Shown: positions 36,083-46,715, counted from the stretch's first letter. The stretch: 64,000 bases of DNA from Aliivibrio sifiae (GCF_002954715.1 NZ_MSCP01000002.1:1311569-1375568), one strand, 5' to 3'. Made by a program: numbers and translations. The notes: a model not told the origin generated them from the letters alone.

Positions 36083-38533
36083 TTACGGCAAAGATGAAGG
36101 TAACATACGATTAATAATCGTTAGAGCACGATCAAAATCATACGCTTGTAACGCCTTAATTAATTGTTGCTCATCGCAATCTAAATTGACTTGTTCAGGA
36201 AAAAGATGAGTGGCTAAATCTAAAGCATTACTATCATATTCTTCTACTTTATTTTTCAGATCCTGTCATTCTTGTCTACTTATCGTAGTTTTCTCTTTTT
36301 GAGCACTTCCTGTCGCCAGCAAAGATAATTGCTCAAAGAATAATAAATACTCAGCATCACTCTGCGTAAGTAGTTCCACAATATCACTCTTACTACTATA
36401 AGTTGCGCTTGATTCAACTTGCTGTAAAAGTGCAGCAAGCTTACGACCACCTAAATTTGCAGTCATACTTTTCAATGTATGTGCAGTACGCTCAAGTAAC
36501 CCCATATCACTTTGTTTCAAAGCAGATTGAAGATCACCCAACATTAGCTCAGCGGTTTCCATATAGCGTTTAATTAAGCGCTGTAATAAATCAGGATCAT
36601 TATTGCTGTACAGCATTGCATCATCTTTAGAGAATGTAGACTTATAGTGAGATTGCTCATGACCCGAAGACGTTGAAGTAAAAGACATATCCAATGGTAA
36701 CCCATCAAAAGCATTAGCAATATGTATCGCTAGTTTATCAAACACAATCGGTTTCTCGATAAAACTAATAAAACCACACAACATTGCTTTGTGCTTTATT
36801 TCTGGTAACACATTAGCAGAAAGGGCAATAATAGGCGTTGTTATATTTCTTTTACGGATTGCTTCTGTCGCTTGGTAGCCATCCATTATTGGCATCTGAA
36901 GATCCATTAAAACCAATGCATAAGTATAATTATCAATATACTCCAGAGCCTCTTCTCCATGATTTGCAACATCAACACGTAAATTCAATTTCGTTAACAT
37001 CGCCGTCGCAACCTCTTGGTTAAACTCATTATCTTCAACGAGTAATACACTTTGCCCTTCAAACTCAACAACAGCGCGTTTCCCATCGTCATGATTTTTC
37101 GGCTTTATTTGCGTTAAGCTTTTTAACAATGTTAATTTAAAATAAAATTCGCTACCTTTACCTAACTCACTTCTTACTTCAATGAGTCCTCCCATTGAGG
37201 AAACCAAATTTTGGCTAATGTTTAAGCCTAACCCTGTTCCACCAAAACGTCTTGTTGTCGAACTATCAGCTTGAGAAAAAGCGGTAAATAAATCATCAAC
37301 TTGTGAAGGAGTCATGCCTATTCCTGAATCAATAATCCGAACGACAAACGTAGCATCTGTATCGGTTGACTTAATAGCTGAAAGGTAAATAATCACTTTG
37401 CCTTCAGGGGTATTTCCTGCTAAGTTTAGGATGACTTGATATAACCTTAGGGGGTCTCCTATTAGTGTCATACTCAAGGCTTCGTCTAATATTATCTCAA
37501 GTACAAGCCCCTTCTCTTGTGCCTTAATAGATAAAATATCATTTACGTCATCTAGCGTATCTGATAATAAAAAAGGGATGGATTCTAATTGTAATTGACC
37601 AGCTTCAATTTTTGATAAATCTAGAATATCATTAATAATCAACAATAAAGATTCAGCCGAACGGTGAACCTTTCTAATATAGTTAGCGACTATCGGCTTC
37701 TCAACCTCTTGCAAAGCGAGATAAGACATCCCTAGAATAGCATTCATTGGTGTTCGTATTTCATGACTCATATTCGCCAAAAAATCAGATTTTGCTTTAC
37801 TGGCCTCATCAGCTGTTTTCTTTGCAATTTCGAGTTGAATATTAAGCTTCCTTAATTTTCGACTCCAAATAAAAATCGCAATAAGAATAAAGGTGGAGGA
37901 AAAACCAATGGTATATACTAATTCATAATCTACTTTTTCTATTAACTTTGGAGCACTCCATTTAAGTAAAATACGTTTTTTTTCTTGTTCAGAAATTGAA
38001 CTTACTACATTATTAATAATTGAATATAGTTCAGGCTCAGAATCTAATACGTGAAAAGTAGGACTTATTTTTTGCTCAAGGCGACCAACAAGATCAATAC
38101 TTTGATACTCATTAGTTGAAATTAAATAATTTAGAACATGAACGGTATCAATGACCCCCATAACTTCTTCATTATTAACAAGTTCAAGTCCTTCTTCTGT
38201 ATTATCAACGAGCACCCAACTAATATTTGGGTATCTTTTTAAAATTTCTGGCGTATTTGCCCCATTACGCAAAATACCTATCGTCCAATTCGTTATATCA
38301 CTTAACTCAACACTGTGAACATCAAGATTAGAAGCAAGAGCAAGTTTATTTGAAAAAAGAGGATCTACTGGATGATAAGAATAACTTAATGTATTGTTTT
38401 CTACTGCAGCTGAAACTAACTCTACCTTCTCTTGAGAAATGAGATCTTTTGTTTCAGTCCAACTATCTACAACTTTTGGGATAATCTTAAGACCCGTTTT
38501 ATTCTGAATTAACTGCAAAAAATATTGACCTAA
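36083..38533 (-). pseudogene. Hybrid sensor histidine kinase, degraded
   Basis: Domains in order are a partial periplasmic binding domain, one membrane helix, HisKA ([10 protein letters not shown]), HATPase, a receiver ([12 protein letters not shown]) and HPt ([10 protein letters not shown]). Three lesions are visible. The 5' end lacks a signal peptide and an in-frame stop (TAA at 38534) precedes it. The ATPase N box reads [10 protein letters not shown], lacking about four residues (AIKF-like) expected between GN and TPEG. The frame also has an in-frame TGA at 36266, after which it stays open for 60 more residues (ending PSSLP, stop at 36083) that look like the rest of the protein. The receiver and HPt look intact. 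It is probably not a working kinase. Confidence 0.75.
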
Positions 38534-38745
38534 TTATTCATTAAATATAGAAGACATATCAGTAATAACCATTAATTTCTTTCGTATTTATTCCCCTTCA
38601 ATAAAGCATTCAAAACCAATTTTTTATTTGACATATACATCAGTTAAATCTTAGTTGGCACAAAATGGTAAGTATTGTTTTATAACGAAAAGCATAATAG
38701 CTCCAAGAAAACACACCACTGATTACTTACTTTTGGAACTAAATT

Positions 38746-39279
38746 ATGAAAAAAACACTGATTAAAACTGCAGGCATCATTATTCTAGCGACAACATTAA
38801 CCGGTTGTATTGGTAGCAATGCAGTAACAGGGAAAGTAATGAAATTCAATGTTGAGGTAGTTGATAACCGATATGCTAGGGCTGGGGTTAATTTACTTCT
38901 TGCGCCTGTTTACGGTATCACGACTGCGGCTGATTATGTTTTATTTAACTCATTAGAATTTTGGACAGGTAAAAACCCAATCTCTGGTAGCCCACATATT
39001 TTTGATTCAAAAACTGATACTCATTTTAAAGTAAATGATGAATTAGACCCATCATTGCGTGATGCGCCTATTGACCCATTAGTGAACCAAAGAACTATTT
39101 CTACTGGTGAAATGCAAAAAATCGACAACAATACCATTCAAATGGACATCACTTATAACACGGGAGAGACTGCTATTTTACGTGGCGTGCGTGATGGAGA
39201 AAATGTAAGTTACTATATTGATGATAAACTTATCTCTCAAACAACCATAGCTCAATTAGAATCTCTACAGCAGAGTTAA
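38746..39279 (+). CDS. DUF3332 family lipoprotein
   Basis: The 177-residue protein has a lipoprotein signal ending LTGC (Cys21), then IGSNAVTGKVMKFNVEVVDN and LLAPVYGITTAADY, the signature of the DUF3332 family of Vibrionaceae and relatives. Function is unknown. It is expressed alone with a terminator at 39303. The starting ATG is preceded by GGAAC at a good distance. The conserved NPISG and FDSKTD elements are intact. Confidence 0.85.
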   Translation: MKKTLIKTAGIIILATTLTGCIGSNAVTGKVMKFNVEVVDNRYARAGVNLLLAPVYGITTAADYVLFNSLEFWTGKNPISGSPHIFDSKTDTHFKVNDELDPSLRDAPIDPLVNQRTISTGEMQKIDNNTIQMDITYNTGETAILRGVRDGENVSYYIDDKLISQTTIAQLESLQQS

Positions 39280-39302
39280 AATAGACGAGATATATTCAAA
39301 AT

Positions 39303-39339
39303 AAACCATGCACTAATAATAAGATAGAGCATGGTTTTT
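39303..39339 (+). terminator. Rho-independent terminator after the DUF3332 gene
   Basis: AAACCATGC (39303-39311) pairs with GCATGGTTT (39329-39337), with a 17-base loop and two further T residues. It sits about 23 bases after the stop. Confidence 0.7.
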
Positions 39340-39361
39340 CATTACTTTTAAAACAACTATG

Positions 39362-39808
39362 TTACTTTACAATTTTACTTTCTAACCACTTATCTAATGC
39401 AACTTTACCAGAACCAGATAACATCAATGATGCACTTGCAGCCAATAATGCCAAACCAAACTCATAGCCGCCATCAGACATAAATAAACCATTAGGCAAG
39501 TGTACGCTTACAATCGCAATCAACATCGTAAATGCAAGTACAAATGCAGAAGGACGAGTTAATAGGCCTAATAGTATAAATAACCCACCAAAAAATTCAG
39601 CACTACCAGCCAAAAATGCCATTGCCACACCAGGTGCTAATCCTATAGATTCAAAAAACTGACCTGTACCTTCCAAACCATAACCACCAAACCATGCAAA
39701 TAATTTCTGAGCACCATGAGCCATAAAAATGATACCAACAGGAATACGAAGAGCAAGTGCGCTAAAACCAGCGTTCGATGATAATAATTGAGCGATTTTT
39801 TGTTTCAT
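39362..39808 (-). CDS. DoxX family membrane protein
   Basis: The 148-residue protein has about four hydrophobic helices (LALRIPVGIIFMAHGAQK, MAFLAGSAEFFGGLFIL, FVLAFTMLIAIVSVHL and a C-terminal one) matching the DoxX fold. Relatives act in oxidative or thiol stress membrane complexes, but the exact role here is unknown. A LysR gene is divergent across about 140 bases, and the spacer has a palindrome near the LysR start, so it is probably a regulated target. Confidence 0.82.
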   Translation of the reverse strand: MKQKIAQLLSSNAGFSALALRIPVGIIFMAHGAQKLFAWFGGYGLEGTGQFFESIGLAPGVAMAFLAGSAEFFGGLFILLGLLTRPSAFVLAFTMLIAIVSVHLPNGLFMSDGGYEFGLALLAASASLMLSGSGKVALDKWLESKIVK

Positions 39809-39912
39809 AATAATGTCCTAAAGCGAATAGATTTTAATGAGGTTCCCCTCTTAGTTGTGAGTCAGTATAAATATGTTACCCTCAAAGAAAATTGGAACAA
39901 TTTGAGTAAGTA

Positions 39913-39929
39913 GTTCAATTTTTTTGAAC
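39913..39929. promoter_or_regulatory. Inverted repeat in DoxX-LysR spacer
   Basis: GTTCAA, five T, then TTGAAC forms a six-base inverted repeat, starting 36 bases before the LysR ATG. It could be a LysR-type regulator half-site pair controlling both genes, though it also contains a T-run and could be coincidental. Confidence 0.4.
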
Positions 39930-39948
39930 ATATAAAATAAGGACATAT

Positions 39949-40839
39949 ATGAACTCTCTTATTACCCTAGATGCTTTACGTGCATTAGATGCTATTGACA
40001 GAAAAGGAAGCTTTGCTGCAGCTGCTGAATCATTATTTAAAGTACCATCGGCACTCACTTACACTATAAAAAAACTCGAAGAAGACCTTGATGTTGCTTT
40101 ATTTGATCGCTCAAAACAAAAAGCAAATCTAACTCCAGCAGGCAAATTAATTTTAGACCAGGGTCGAGAGATTTTAATTGCGACAGATAAACTTGAATCA
40201 GCAGTGAAACAATTAACTTCTGGTTGGGAAAGAGAAATAAAGATAGTAAGAGACACTATTATGCCTCTTTCCCCTCTTTTAGATACCATTCTTGAGTTCA
40301 ACAAATTAGAACAAGAAACAGAGATTACCGTTTCAGAAGAATCGCTCAGTGGAGGTTGGGATGCTCTGCACAGTAACCGTGCCGATATTGCGATCGGAGT
40401 TTCTGACCATTTACCAAAAGGCGAATATCAGATCACTGAAATTGGACGTGTGGACTTTCTCTTTGCAGTAGCGAAACATCACCCGCTAGCACAATTAGAA
40501 CGAACCATTGAAACTGATGATTTACTTAAATATCCTTCAATTATTGTCTCTGATTCTTCACTTTTATTGCCGACACGCGATACTGGGTTGTTTAAAAGTA
40601 AACAGCGAATTCGTTTTCATACTATGCAAGCAAAAATACAGGCACAACTAGCAGGCGTAGGCACAGGATTTTTACCAAGGCATTTGATTCAATCTTATTT
40701 AGATTCTGGTGATTTAGTTGAAAAAACATGTGCAGTACCAAGAGTTAATCCACCTTTATTTATTGGATGGCATAAGAGTAACGACGGAAAAGCATGTGAA
40801 TGGTTTGCAAGAGAATTGGCACTTAGAAAATGGCTGTAG
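39949..40839 (+). CDS. LysR family transcriptional regulator
   Basis: The 296-residue protein has an HTH at the N-terminus (residues 4-62; AIDRKGSFAAAAESLF, SALTYTIKKLEEDL) and a substrate-binding domain (about 90-290). It is divergent from doxX, so regulation of that gene is a natural guess. The ligand is unknown. The start ATG at 39949 lies at the end of a short A/T-rich leader with GGACAT. Confidence 0.87.
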   Translation: MNSLITLDALRALDAIDRKGSFAAAAESLFKVPSALTYTIKKLEEDLDVALFDRSKQKANLTPAGKLILDQGREILIATDKLESAVKQLTSGWEREIKIVRDTIMPLSPLLDTILEFNKLEQETEITVSEESLSGGWDALHSNRADIAIGVSDHLPKGEYQITEIGRVDFLFAVAKHHPLAQLERTIETDDLLKYPSIIVSDSSLLLPTRDTGLFKSKQRIRFHTMQAKIQAQLAGVGTGFLPRHLIQSYLDSGDLVEKTCAVPRVNPPLFIGWHKSNDGKACEWFARELALRKWL

Positions 40840-40911
40840 TGCCTCTTAATGTGCCATCTTTATTGCTATTTTTTACAATCAAACTTGTCGTAATACAAAC
40901 AAACTACCTGT

Positions 40912-42879
40912 TTAGACATTCAGATAATAAGCTTTCTTATCACGATACATATGCTCATCTGCAACCGTGAACATCTTAAATAGTTCAGTATTATCAGAGC
41001 ATGACCAACCGATGGAATAATGGGCTTCATAGTTGGCGCCCTCTTTATCAAAGAAAGTTAAACTCTTTTGATGTAGCTGTAATTTCTCAGCTAATGACGT
41101 ACATTCTTTCCATGTCATGCCTTTAGTTAACAGAGCAAACTCATCTCCACCTATGCGATAGAAGGCCTCGTTCTGTGTTAACTGTTCTGAAATATGTCGA
41201 CTACATGTCCGAATTAATTCATCACCTAAATCATGCCCATATTGATCATTAATCGCTTTTAGTCCATTAACGTCTAAGATGAACAACCCAAAGTTCCATC
41301 CCGCTTCAGTGTCTCTATAGCGCTTCTGATAGTGCGCTAAATCTTCATCGAATGCTTTGCGATTACCGCATTTTAATAATGCATCACTTCGCGCTACATC
41401 CACCAACTCTAACCAAGAGGAAAGCTGTTTAACAAAAAGCTTAAACACTAACTGATGCTCTTCTAATTGAGGTGTTGATATAAAACGCAGACTTGCAAGT
41501 AATTTATCCTTACTCGACAATATCTGTATTCCAAAATGATCACCTAACGGCTTAAATCTCAATTCCCATTGAATATCAGGGAAAAGCTGCTGCAGTTGCT
41601 GCTCTACTTTATCTGGTAAATTACGATAACTCAGCGTCTTATATATTGAACCGAATTCAATCACAGCTGCTAAATTATTTTTATTTAGCTCTTCTCTCTG
41701 CAAAGCGTCACTAATTTGAGCAGTCTGTTTAGTAACCTGAACTTCTAATTCTTGGTTAAAACTAGACAGTTTTTTATTATTCAGCTCTATTAACTCTTGA
41801 GATTTATTAAGCTCATTATTGGTATTTTTTAATTCCAGCAGTTGATTTTGAATCGTGACTCTCATTTTACTGAGAACTATCGCCATTCGATTAAACTCTG
41901 TAAATTGGAACTGCTTTTCTTTTGGCTCTTGATTTGATGCATAGCTGAAAATTGTTTTTTCTATCTCAAGGAATGCCTTTGATATCCAACGAGTTATCCC
42001 CATTGCGATGAAAAGAACAGTTACAAATGTCCAACCAATCACAGTAAATAACGCAACTAGAGTCGATTTCATCTCTTTTAAACGAGAAAAATCAGAAAAC
42101 TGATAAGAGATATCTAGCTTTAATGGCGATGAAAAAAACGTATTATTTAACACAAACAAACGGTCAATACGGTCACTGTCGCTAACTTCTGGAGTTATTT
42201 TAAGCTTCTCTCCCACATGCTGCTTAACACTGAAGCTTTCGTCTTTAAGTAGAAAGTGTTGGAAGTGCTTTTCAATCGTATCAAATGAAATCAATACCAC
42301 CACATAACCAGATGCGCGATAGCGGCCAGAGCCTTCTAAATTATATGGCAGCATTGGAGTAACTAAAGCAACCCCATTAGAGGTTGCTATCCCTTTAATC
42401 AAATTAGGCTCAGTGTAAAATCTCGCAGCCGTTAATCCTTGTTCATACACCGATTTATTTTTGCTAATTTCTTGTAATAATTTACTATTTTCAAAATAAT
42501 ATGAGCGCCCGTTTAAATCATACAACGGCTCCCAATCATCATTTAATATATAAACACTATTAATTAAGCTGGATAGCTCACTAAAGCGCGTAAGGTTATG
42601 CATTACTACGCTAGAATAGAGAATATTATCAAGCGCTTGAATGTTAAACCGGTCACGAGATAACCAATTTAAACTTTGTTGAATGCGATCAAACTCAACC
42701 ACGATCTCTTGGGCTATCGTCGATACTGCATTTTGTATTTGTTGTTCTTTTTGATTTAACAGTTTTTCGCCAATACTGTTCGTCAAAAAATGACTAATAA
42801 ACAGCAGCGGGACTAACGTAGTAACCAACAAAACGTAGGTGAATACTTTACGTAAACTTAAAAATGGACGACGGATCAT
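40912..42879 (-). CDS. Membrane diguanylate cyclase with periplasmic sensor domain
   Basis: The 655-residue protein has an N-terminal membrane helix (about 12-32), a Cache-like periplasmic domain (about 40-265), a second membrane helix (about 272-295), a long coiled-coil region (about 330-395), and a C-terminal GGDEF domain with an intact Gly-Gly-Asp-Glu-Phe (577-581). No RxxD inhibitory site stands five residues before it. It should make c-di-GMP. It overlaps the solute-binding gene by four bases, so the two are produced together; the binding protein could feed a signal to the sensor domain (inference). Confidence 0.85.
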   Translation of the reverse strand: MIRRPFLSLRKVFTYVLLVTTLVPLLFISHFLTNSIGEKLLNQKEQQIQNAVSTIAQEIVVEFDRIQQSLNWLSRDRFNIQALDNILYSSVVMHNLTRFSELSSLINSVYILNDDWEPLYDLNGRSYYFENSKLLQEISKNKSVYEQGLTAARFYTEPNLIKGIATSNGVALVTPMLPYNLEGSGRYRASGYVVVLISFDTIEKHFQHFLLKDESFSVKQHVGEKLKITPEVSDSDRIDRLFVLNNTFFSSPLKLDISYQFSDFSRLKEMKSTLVALFTVIGWTFVTVLFIAMGITRWISKAFLEIEKTIFSYASNQEPKEKQFQFTEFNRMAIVLSKMRVTIQNQLLELKNTNNELNKSQELIELNNKKLSSFNQELEVQVTKQTAQISDALQREELNKNNLAAVIEFGSIYKTLSYRNLPDKVEQQLQQLFPDIQWELRFKPLGDHFGIQILSSKDKLLASLRFISTPQLEEHQLVFKLFVKQLSSWLELVDVARSDALLKCGNRKAFDEDLAHYQKRYRDTEAGWNFGLFILDVNGLKAINDQYGHDLGDELIRTCSRHISEQLTQNEAFYRIGGDEFALLTKGMTWKECTSLAEKLQLHQKSLTFFDKEGANYEAHYSIGWSCSDNTELFKMFTVADEHMYRDKKAYYLNV

Positions 42880-44039
42880 TCCTCCTCCACTTTTTTAGAG
42901 TATCGGTCTATTAAGTTTTCGATATATTCCATGGTTTCCTTTTTTGGCATACCATCAGAATGTCGGGATGCCCCTCTTGCTAGCGCTTCCCAAATAAAAG
43001 AAACACGTAAGCTCGTCGGTATAGGTTGTGAACGTAAATATTGCTGATACACAGAATACATCACCGTTTTATCTGGTGACATTGAAGCGTGATTCACTTT
43101 CGCAGAAGCGGAAATATATTGGTGCTCATTAATCAGTTGAGTTAGGAATTTCTCATCTTGGGAAATCAACATTAATTGTTTAATCATTTCTCTTTTTTCT
43201 GGATTTTGATAACCACCTTTTGTGATGGTTAGTACTTTACCAGCAGATAATGATTTCATTGGAACACCTTGGTAGCTAGGTAACGAAGTAATACCAAGAT
43301 TGTCACCAAACGCTTCTGTTAAGCTATTTACAGCCCAATCACCATCAATTAAATAAGATGCCTTACGATCGATGAATGGTTGGCGTCCGCATACATTACT
43401 GCATTCGACACCAATATGGTTAAGCGTTGCCATATCATGATAAAACTGCAAAGTATCCATGCTTTTTTCATCATCAAAAACAATTTGATCAAACAATATC
43501 TCAGGATGAAATAGACTAAAAAACGCTGAGAAGAAATACATATCTTTCACGCTAAAAGTAATATGAGTTTTGCTTGGTTCTTGTTGTGAGAATGCTTGCA
43601 GTTGCTCCCAGCTTGTTATTGGTTCTTTAATTTTGCTTTTATCATAGAAAAGCATGAGGTGGTTTCCGAGAAATAGAGGTAATCCCATATACTCATTACC
43701 CACCATTGCACTTTGTTTTGCTACGGTTTCAAGTTGGTCTTCTTTAATCCATTCTTTTGGGATGGTTTTTAAACCAATAAATCGGTGTAACCCTAAGAAA
43801 TCAGAAGGAACCCATGCCACATCTGGCATGTAGTTTTTTGAGCGTGATGCTAATAGCAATTCGGCTTTCATTTCATCAATAGAAAACTTACGGATCATCA
43901 ATTGATTACCCGTTCTTTTTTCGAATTCGTCTGCAAGTTTTTTATCAACGTTATCCCCGAAGGCACTCCAGAATTCAAGCATTCCTGCTTCAGATGAGAA
44001 CGAGACAATAAAAGTAATTAATACGAGGAATTTACGCAT
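42876..44039 (-). CDS. Family 1 extracellular solute-binding protein (orphan, coupled to GGDEF gene)
   Basis: The 387-residue periplasmic protein has a signal peptide (cleavage near SEA-GM) and a family 1 solute-binding (maltose-binding-like) fold, including LEFWSAFGDNVDKKLADEFE at the start and GLPLFLGNHLMLFYDK. It has no transport partners nearby. The four-base overlap with the diguanylate cyclase gene on the same strand suggests a shared signalling unit, in which the binding protein acts as the sensor receptor rather than a transporter part. Substrate unknown. Confidence 0.78.
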   Translation of the reverse strand: MRKFLVLITFIVSFSSEAGMLEFWSAFGDNVDKKLADEFEKRTGNQLMIRKFSIDEMKAELLLASRSKNYMPDVAWVPSDFLGLHRFIGLKTIPKEWIKEDQLETVAKQSAMVGNEYMGLPLFLGNHLMLFYDKSKIKEPITSWEQLQAFSQQEPSKTHITFSVKDMYFFSAFFSLFHPEILFDQIVFDDEKSMDTLQFYHDMATLNHIGVECSNVCGRQPFIDRKASYLIDGDWAVNSLTEAFGDNLGITSLPSYQGVPMKSLSAGKVLTITKGGYQNPEKREMIKQLMLISQDEKFLTQLINEHQYISASAKVNHASMSPDKTVMYSVYQQYLRSQPIPTSLRVSFIWEALARGASRHSDGMPKKETMEYIENLIDRYSKKVEEE

Positions 44040-44174
44040 GACAGTTAAATAATATCTATTTGAAATGAAAAGAGAGACACAAGCTTCCTATCTATGTCAC
44101 GAACCGATAATTATATCAGAAAAAAAAGCAATTAACGTTGGCTACCCACAAATGGTCATACCACTAACATCCGG

Positions 44175-44774
44175 TTATACATGTATTTTTGCATACGTCA
44201 TAACGAGATCGGCAACCGTCTCAGCATTCAGTTTCTTCATTAAACTAGAGCGATGTACTTCTACCGTACGAACCGCAACAAATAACTCTGCTGCAATCTG
44301 TTGGTTTCGTTTTCCAGCTACAATTAAATGCAAAATTTCAGATTCTCTTTCGGTCAATGAACCCAGCACTTTTTTACGGTTTTGTTTATCATAAAGACTT
44401 AAAGAGGCCGTCATTGCTTTATGAATAGCTAACGCTAATTGCTCACCATCGACGGGTTTTTGAAAGAAATCCACCGCCCCTAACTTTAGAGCATCCACCG
44501 CCATTGGTACGTCACCGTGTCCGGTTAAAAATATCACAGATAATGGACTTTGCTGTTGATTAAGTACTGTATGCACCTCTTGGCCACGAAGGATAGGCAT
44601 ACGGCTATCAAGCACCACACAACCGGGCTTCATTACATCCACATTATCAATAAAATCTTGTCCATCGTTAAAAGAAACAACAGTAAAATCATAACCTTCC
44701 AACATGAAGGTTAATGAATCACGTACAGATTCATCGTCATCGACAACATACACTGGTACTACTAATTCAGACAT
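44175..44774 (-). CDS. ttrR: TtrR-like response regulator (LuxR type)
   Basis: The 199-residue protein has a receiver domain with Asp56 (VVLDSRMP) and a LuxR-type HTH (about 135-195; LTERESEILHLIVAGKRNQQ). It is cotranscribed with the ttrS-like kinase 18 bases upstream and divergent from the reductase genes. In Salmonella TtrR activates ttrBCA in response to tetrathionate. The same role is likely here, with a shared operator-like element in the spacer. Confidence 0.88.
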   Translation of the reverse strand: MSELVVPVYVVDDDESVRDSLTFMLEGYDFTVVSFNDGQDFIDNVDVMKPGCVVLDSRMPILRGQEVHTVLNQQQSPLSVIFLTGHGDVPMAVDALKLGAVDFFQKPVDGEQLALAIHKAMTASLSLYDKQNRKKVLGSLTERESEILHLIVAGKRNQQIAAELFVAVRTVEVHRSSLMKKLNAETVADLVMTYAKIHV

Positions 44775-44792
44775 TAACTTCCCATTCTTTTT

Positions 44793-46619
44793 TTATTTAG
44801 TAATGAGTGTACTTAATCGTGGCAATATTACTGTGACACAGCACCCTTGTGGTGATGCGGGTTCCAATAAAAATTGCCCTTGATGCGCTTCAATCACATC
44901 ACGACAAATCGCAAGTCCTAATCCTAATCCATTTTCTTTCGTGGTAAAGAACGCTTTAGATAACAGTTCGCTATCGTCCTCAAACCCTATTCCATTATCT
45001 TGTATTGTGAGCACGATATTAGAATCATCACATTGTGTTTCAATATGAATGTGATGGGTAACACTGCCTTTTTGTTCTTCGCGTTGCATACAAGCATCAG
45101 CGGCATTATTAAGTACATTGAGCAGTACTTGTTGTATGCCTACCCCATCTCCCAATAAAAGACACGGTTTAACTGCATTGTTTCGCGTCAGGTGAATTTT
45201 TTTCTTTTGAAAGTCGTACTCTAATAACGTTAAGGTATCGCTAATGATGCCATTAATATCACATTCCGCTTTTTCTATTTGGCGCTTATTAATCAGTTTA
45301 CGTAACCGCTGCACAATACTATCAGCGCGAATGACTTGCTGCTCTATTTTCTCTAAAACGGGAATTAATTCTTGCGCTGGCAGTCCTTTTTTAAGGCGTA
45401 ACAATCCCCCTTGGCTATAATTACGGATTGCAGCTAATGGCTGATTAATTTCATGCGCCAAACTGCTTCCTAGCTCTCCAACAATACTCACTCGTTGAGC
45501 GTGTTCTAGCATCGAATTTTTCTCTTTTAAACTATGAAGCGTATTTTCTAGCTCACGTTTACTGCGACTGAAACGATATTCCAGCAAAAAATGATAACCA
45601 TTAAGTGAAATAACTAAGATAAATAGCATCCATCCCCATTGTTGATTCTGCTTTAGCCACGATACAGCTTCTTGCCACCACGGCTTTTGCAATGGGTGCA
45701 TATCCAAACCTTGATACAATTTATCAACTGAGAGCTGGCTAATGGGTGATGTCCAACCCAACGAATTTGCAGCAAGCGCTGCAGACTCATGACTGGGTAA
45801 TGATAACAAAGCTCTGGTGATCGGCTTGGCTAATCGTTCATCTCCTTTCCCTGTTTTAGCAAATGACCAGTTTGGGTAGAGCGGCGTTGAGGTGGCGCAA
45901 GAAAAATCGTCTGGTGCGATATTATTGATCACTCGATAGTTAGAGGCGTCAATCAATCCCTCTTTGTTCATTCTCTCAATTAAACACACAGGTACAATCG
46001 CACCATCAATATGTTTATCACGTAATTGATAAATTAAAGCATCTAACGGGAACCCTAAAAATTGCGTATCTGAAAAGTACGTTGATTGACTTAATCCGAG
46101 TTTATTAATCTCAAATCGTAACGTCAGATACCCCCCAAAGGCATTTTCATCGACCGCTGCTAAGGAGTGTCCACTTAATGATTCGATGGTCGAAAATGAT
46201 GAATCGTTACGGACCACTAACGCCGAGCCAATCGCATGGGTGGTTCCATTTTTACGAGTGGTGTTCGCACTGCTTAATGTCGCAAGCCAAGAGAGTGGGT
46301 ATTGTCTGCCTAATCGTACCGCTTGACCGGGGTTGGTGATAACAAAATCAACGGTTTGATTCTCGACCACTTGTTCCATTTGTTGAAGCGTAAAAGGATG
46401 CAAAACAAAATGAGTATTAGGAACGCGTTCACTCAGCCAATCCATCGTCGGTTGCCAACGATTTTGTGCTTCAGCCCCACCACGGGTAGCCAATACACCA
46501 ACATCAACATTAACGGTTTGCGCTTGAGCAAAGACCGCATGAGATAACAACAAACACACACACCCTACCCACAGCGATAGACTGATTTTACGACCCTGTA
46601 TTTGCCATCCATTGCTCAT
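44793..46619 (-). CDS. ttrS: TtrS-like tetrathionate sensor kinase
   Basis: The 608-residue membrane kinase has a signal peptide and a PhnD-like periplasmic binding domain (about 30-290; ending near TSPISQLSVD). A membrane segment follows near 330, then a coiled linker, HisKA (SSLAHEINQPLAAIRN) and HATPase with G box GLGLGLAICRDV. TtrS senses tetrathionate (known for Salmonella). The ATG at 46619 gives a proper signal peptide; the TTG at 46679 would add 20 residues that break it. It lies divergent from ttrB. Confidence 0.88.
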   Translation of the reverse strand: MSNGWQIQGRKISLSLWVGCVCLLLSHAVFAQAQTVNVDVGVLATRGGAEAQNRWQPTMDWLSERVPNTHFVLHPFTLQQMEQVVENQTVDFVITNPGQAVRLGRQYPLSWLATLSSANTTRKNGTTHAIGSALVVRNDSSFSTIESLSGHSLAAVDENAFGGYLTLRFEINKLGLSQSTYFSDTQFLGFPLDALIYQLRDKHIDGAIVPVCLIERMNKEGLIDASNYRVINNIAPDDFSCATSTPLYPNWSFAKTGKGDERLAKPITRALLSLPSHESAALAANSLGWTSPISQLSVDKLYQGLDMHPLQKPWWQEAVSWLKQNQQWGWMLFILVISLNGYHFLLEYRFSRSKRELENTLHSLKEKNSMLEHAQRVSIVGELGSSLAHEINQPLAAIRNYSQGGLLRLKKGLPAQELIPVLEKIEQQVIRADSIVQRLRKLINKRQIEKAECDINGIISDTLTLLEYDFQKKKIHLTRNNAVKPCLLLGDGVGIQQVLLNVLNNAADACMQREEQKGSVTHHIHIETQCDDSNIVLTIQDNGIGFEDDSELLSKAFFTTKENGLGLGLAICRDVIEAHQGQFLLEPASPQGCCVTVILPRLSTLITK

Positions 46620-46715
46620 TATCTTTTCGCTCTTATTTGAAATACTTGCCAAGAATAACAACTTCTGTTTTTTTCCCAACTCTTTTTCTTGTTTTAGATC
46701 AACTCACCTTACGCT

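Noticed and set aside
36266-36268. Selenocysteine read-through at the TGA in the hybrid kinase
   Set aside because: Kinases of this family do not use selenocysteine here, no SECIS hairpin was recognised and other lesions make simple decay the better explanation.
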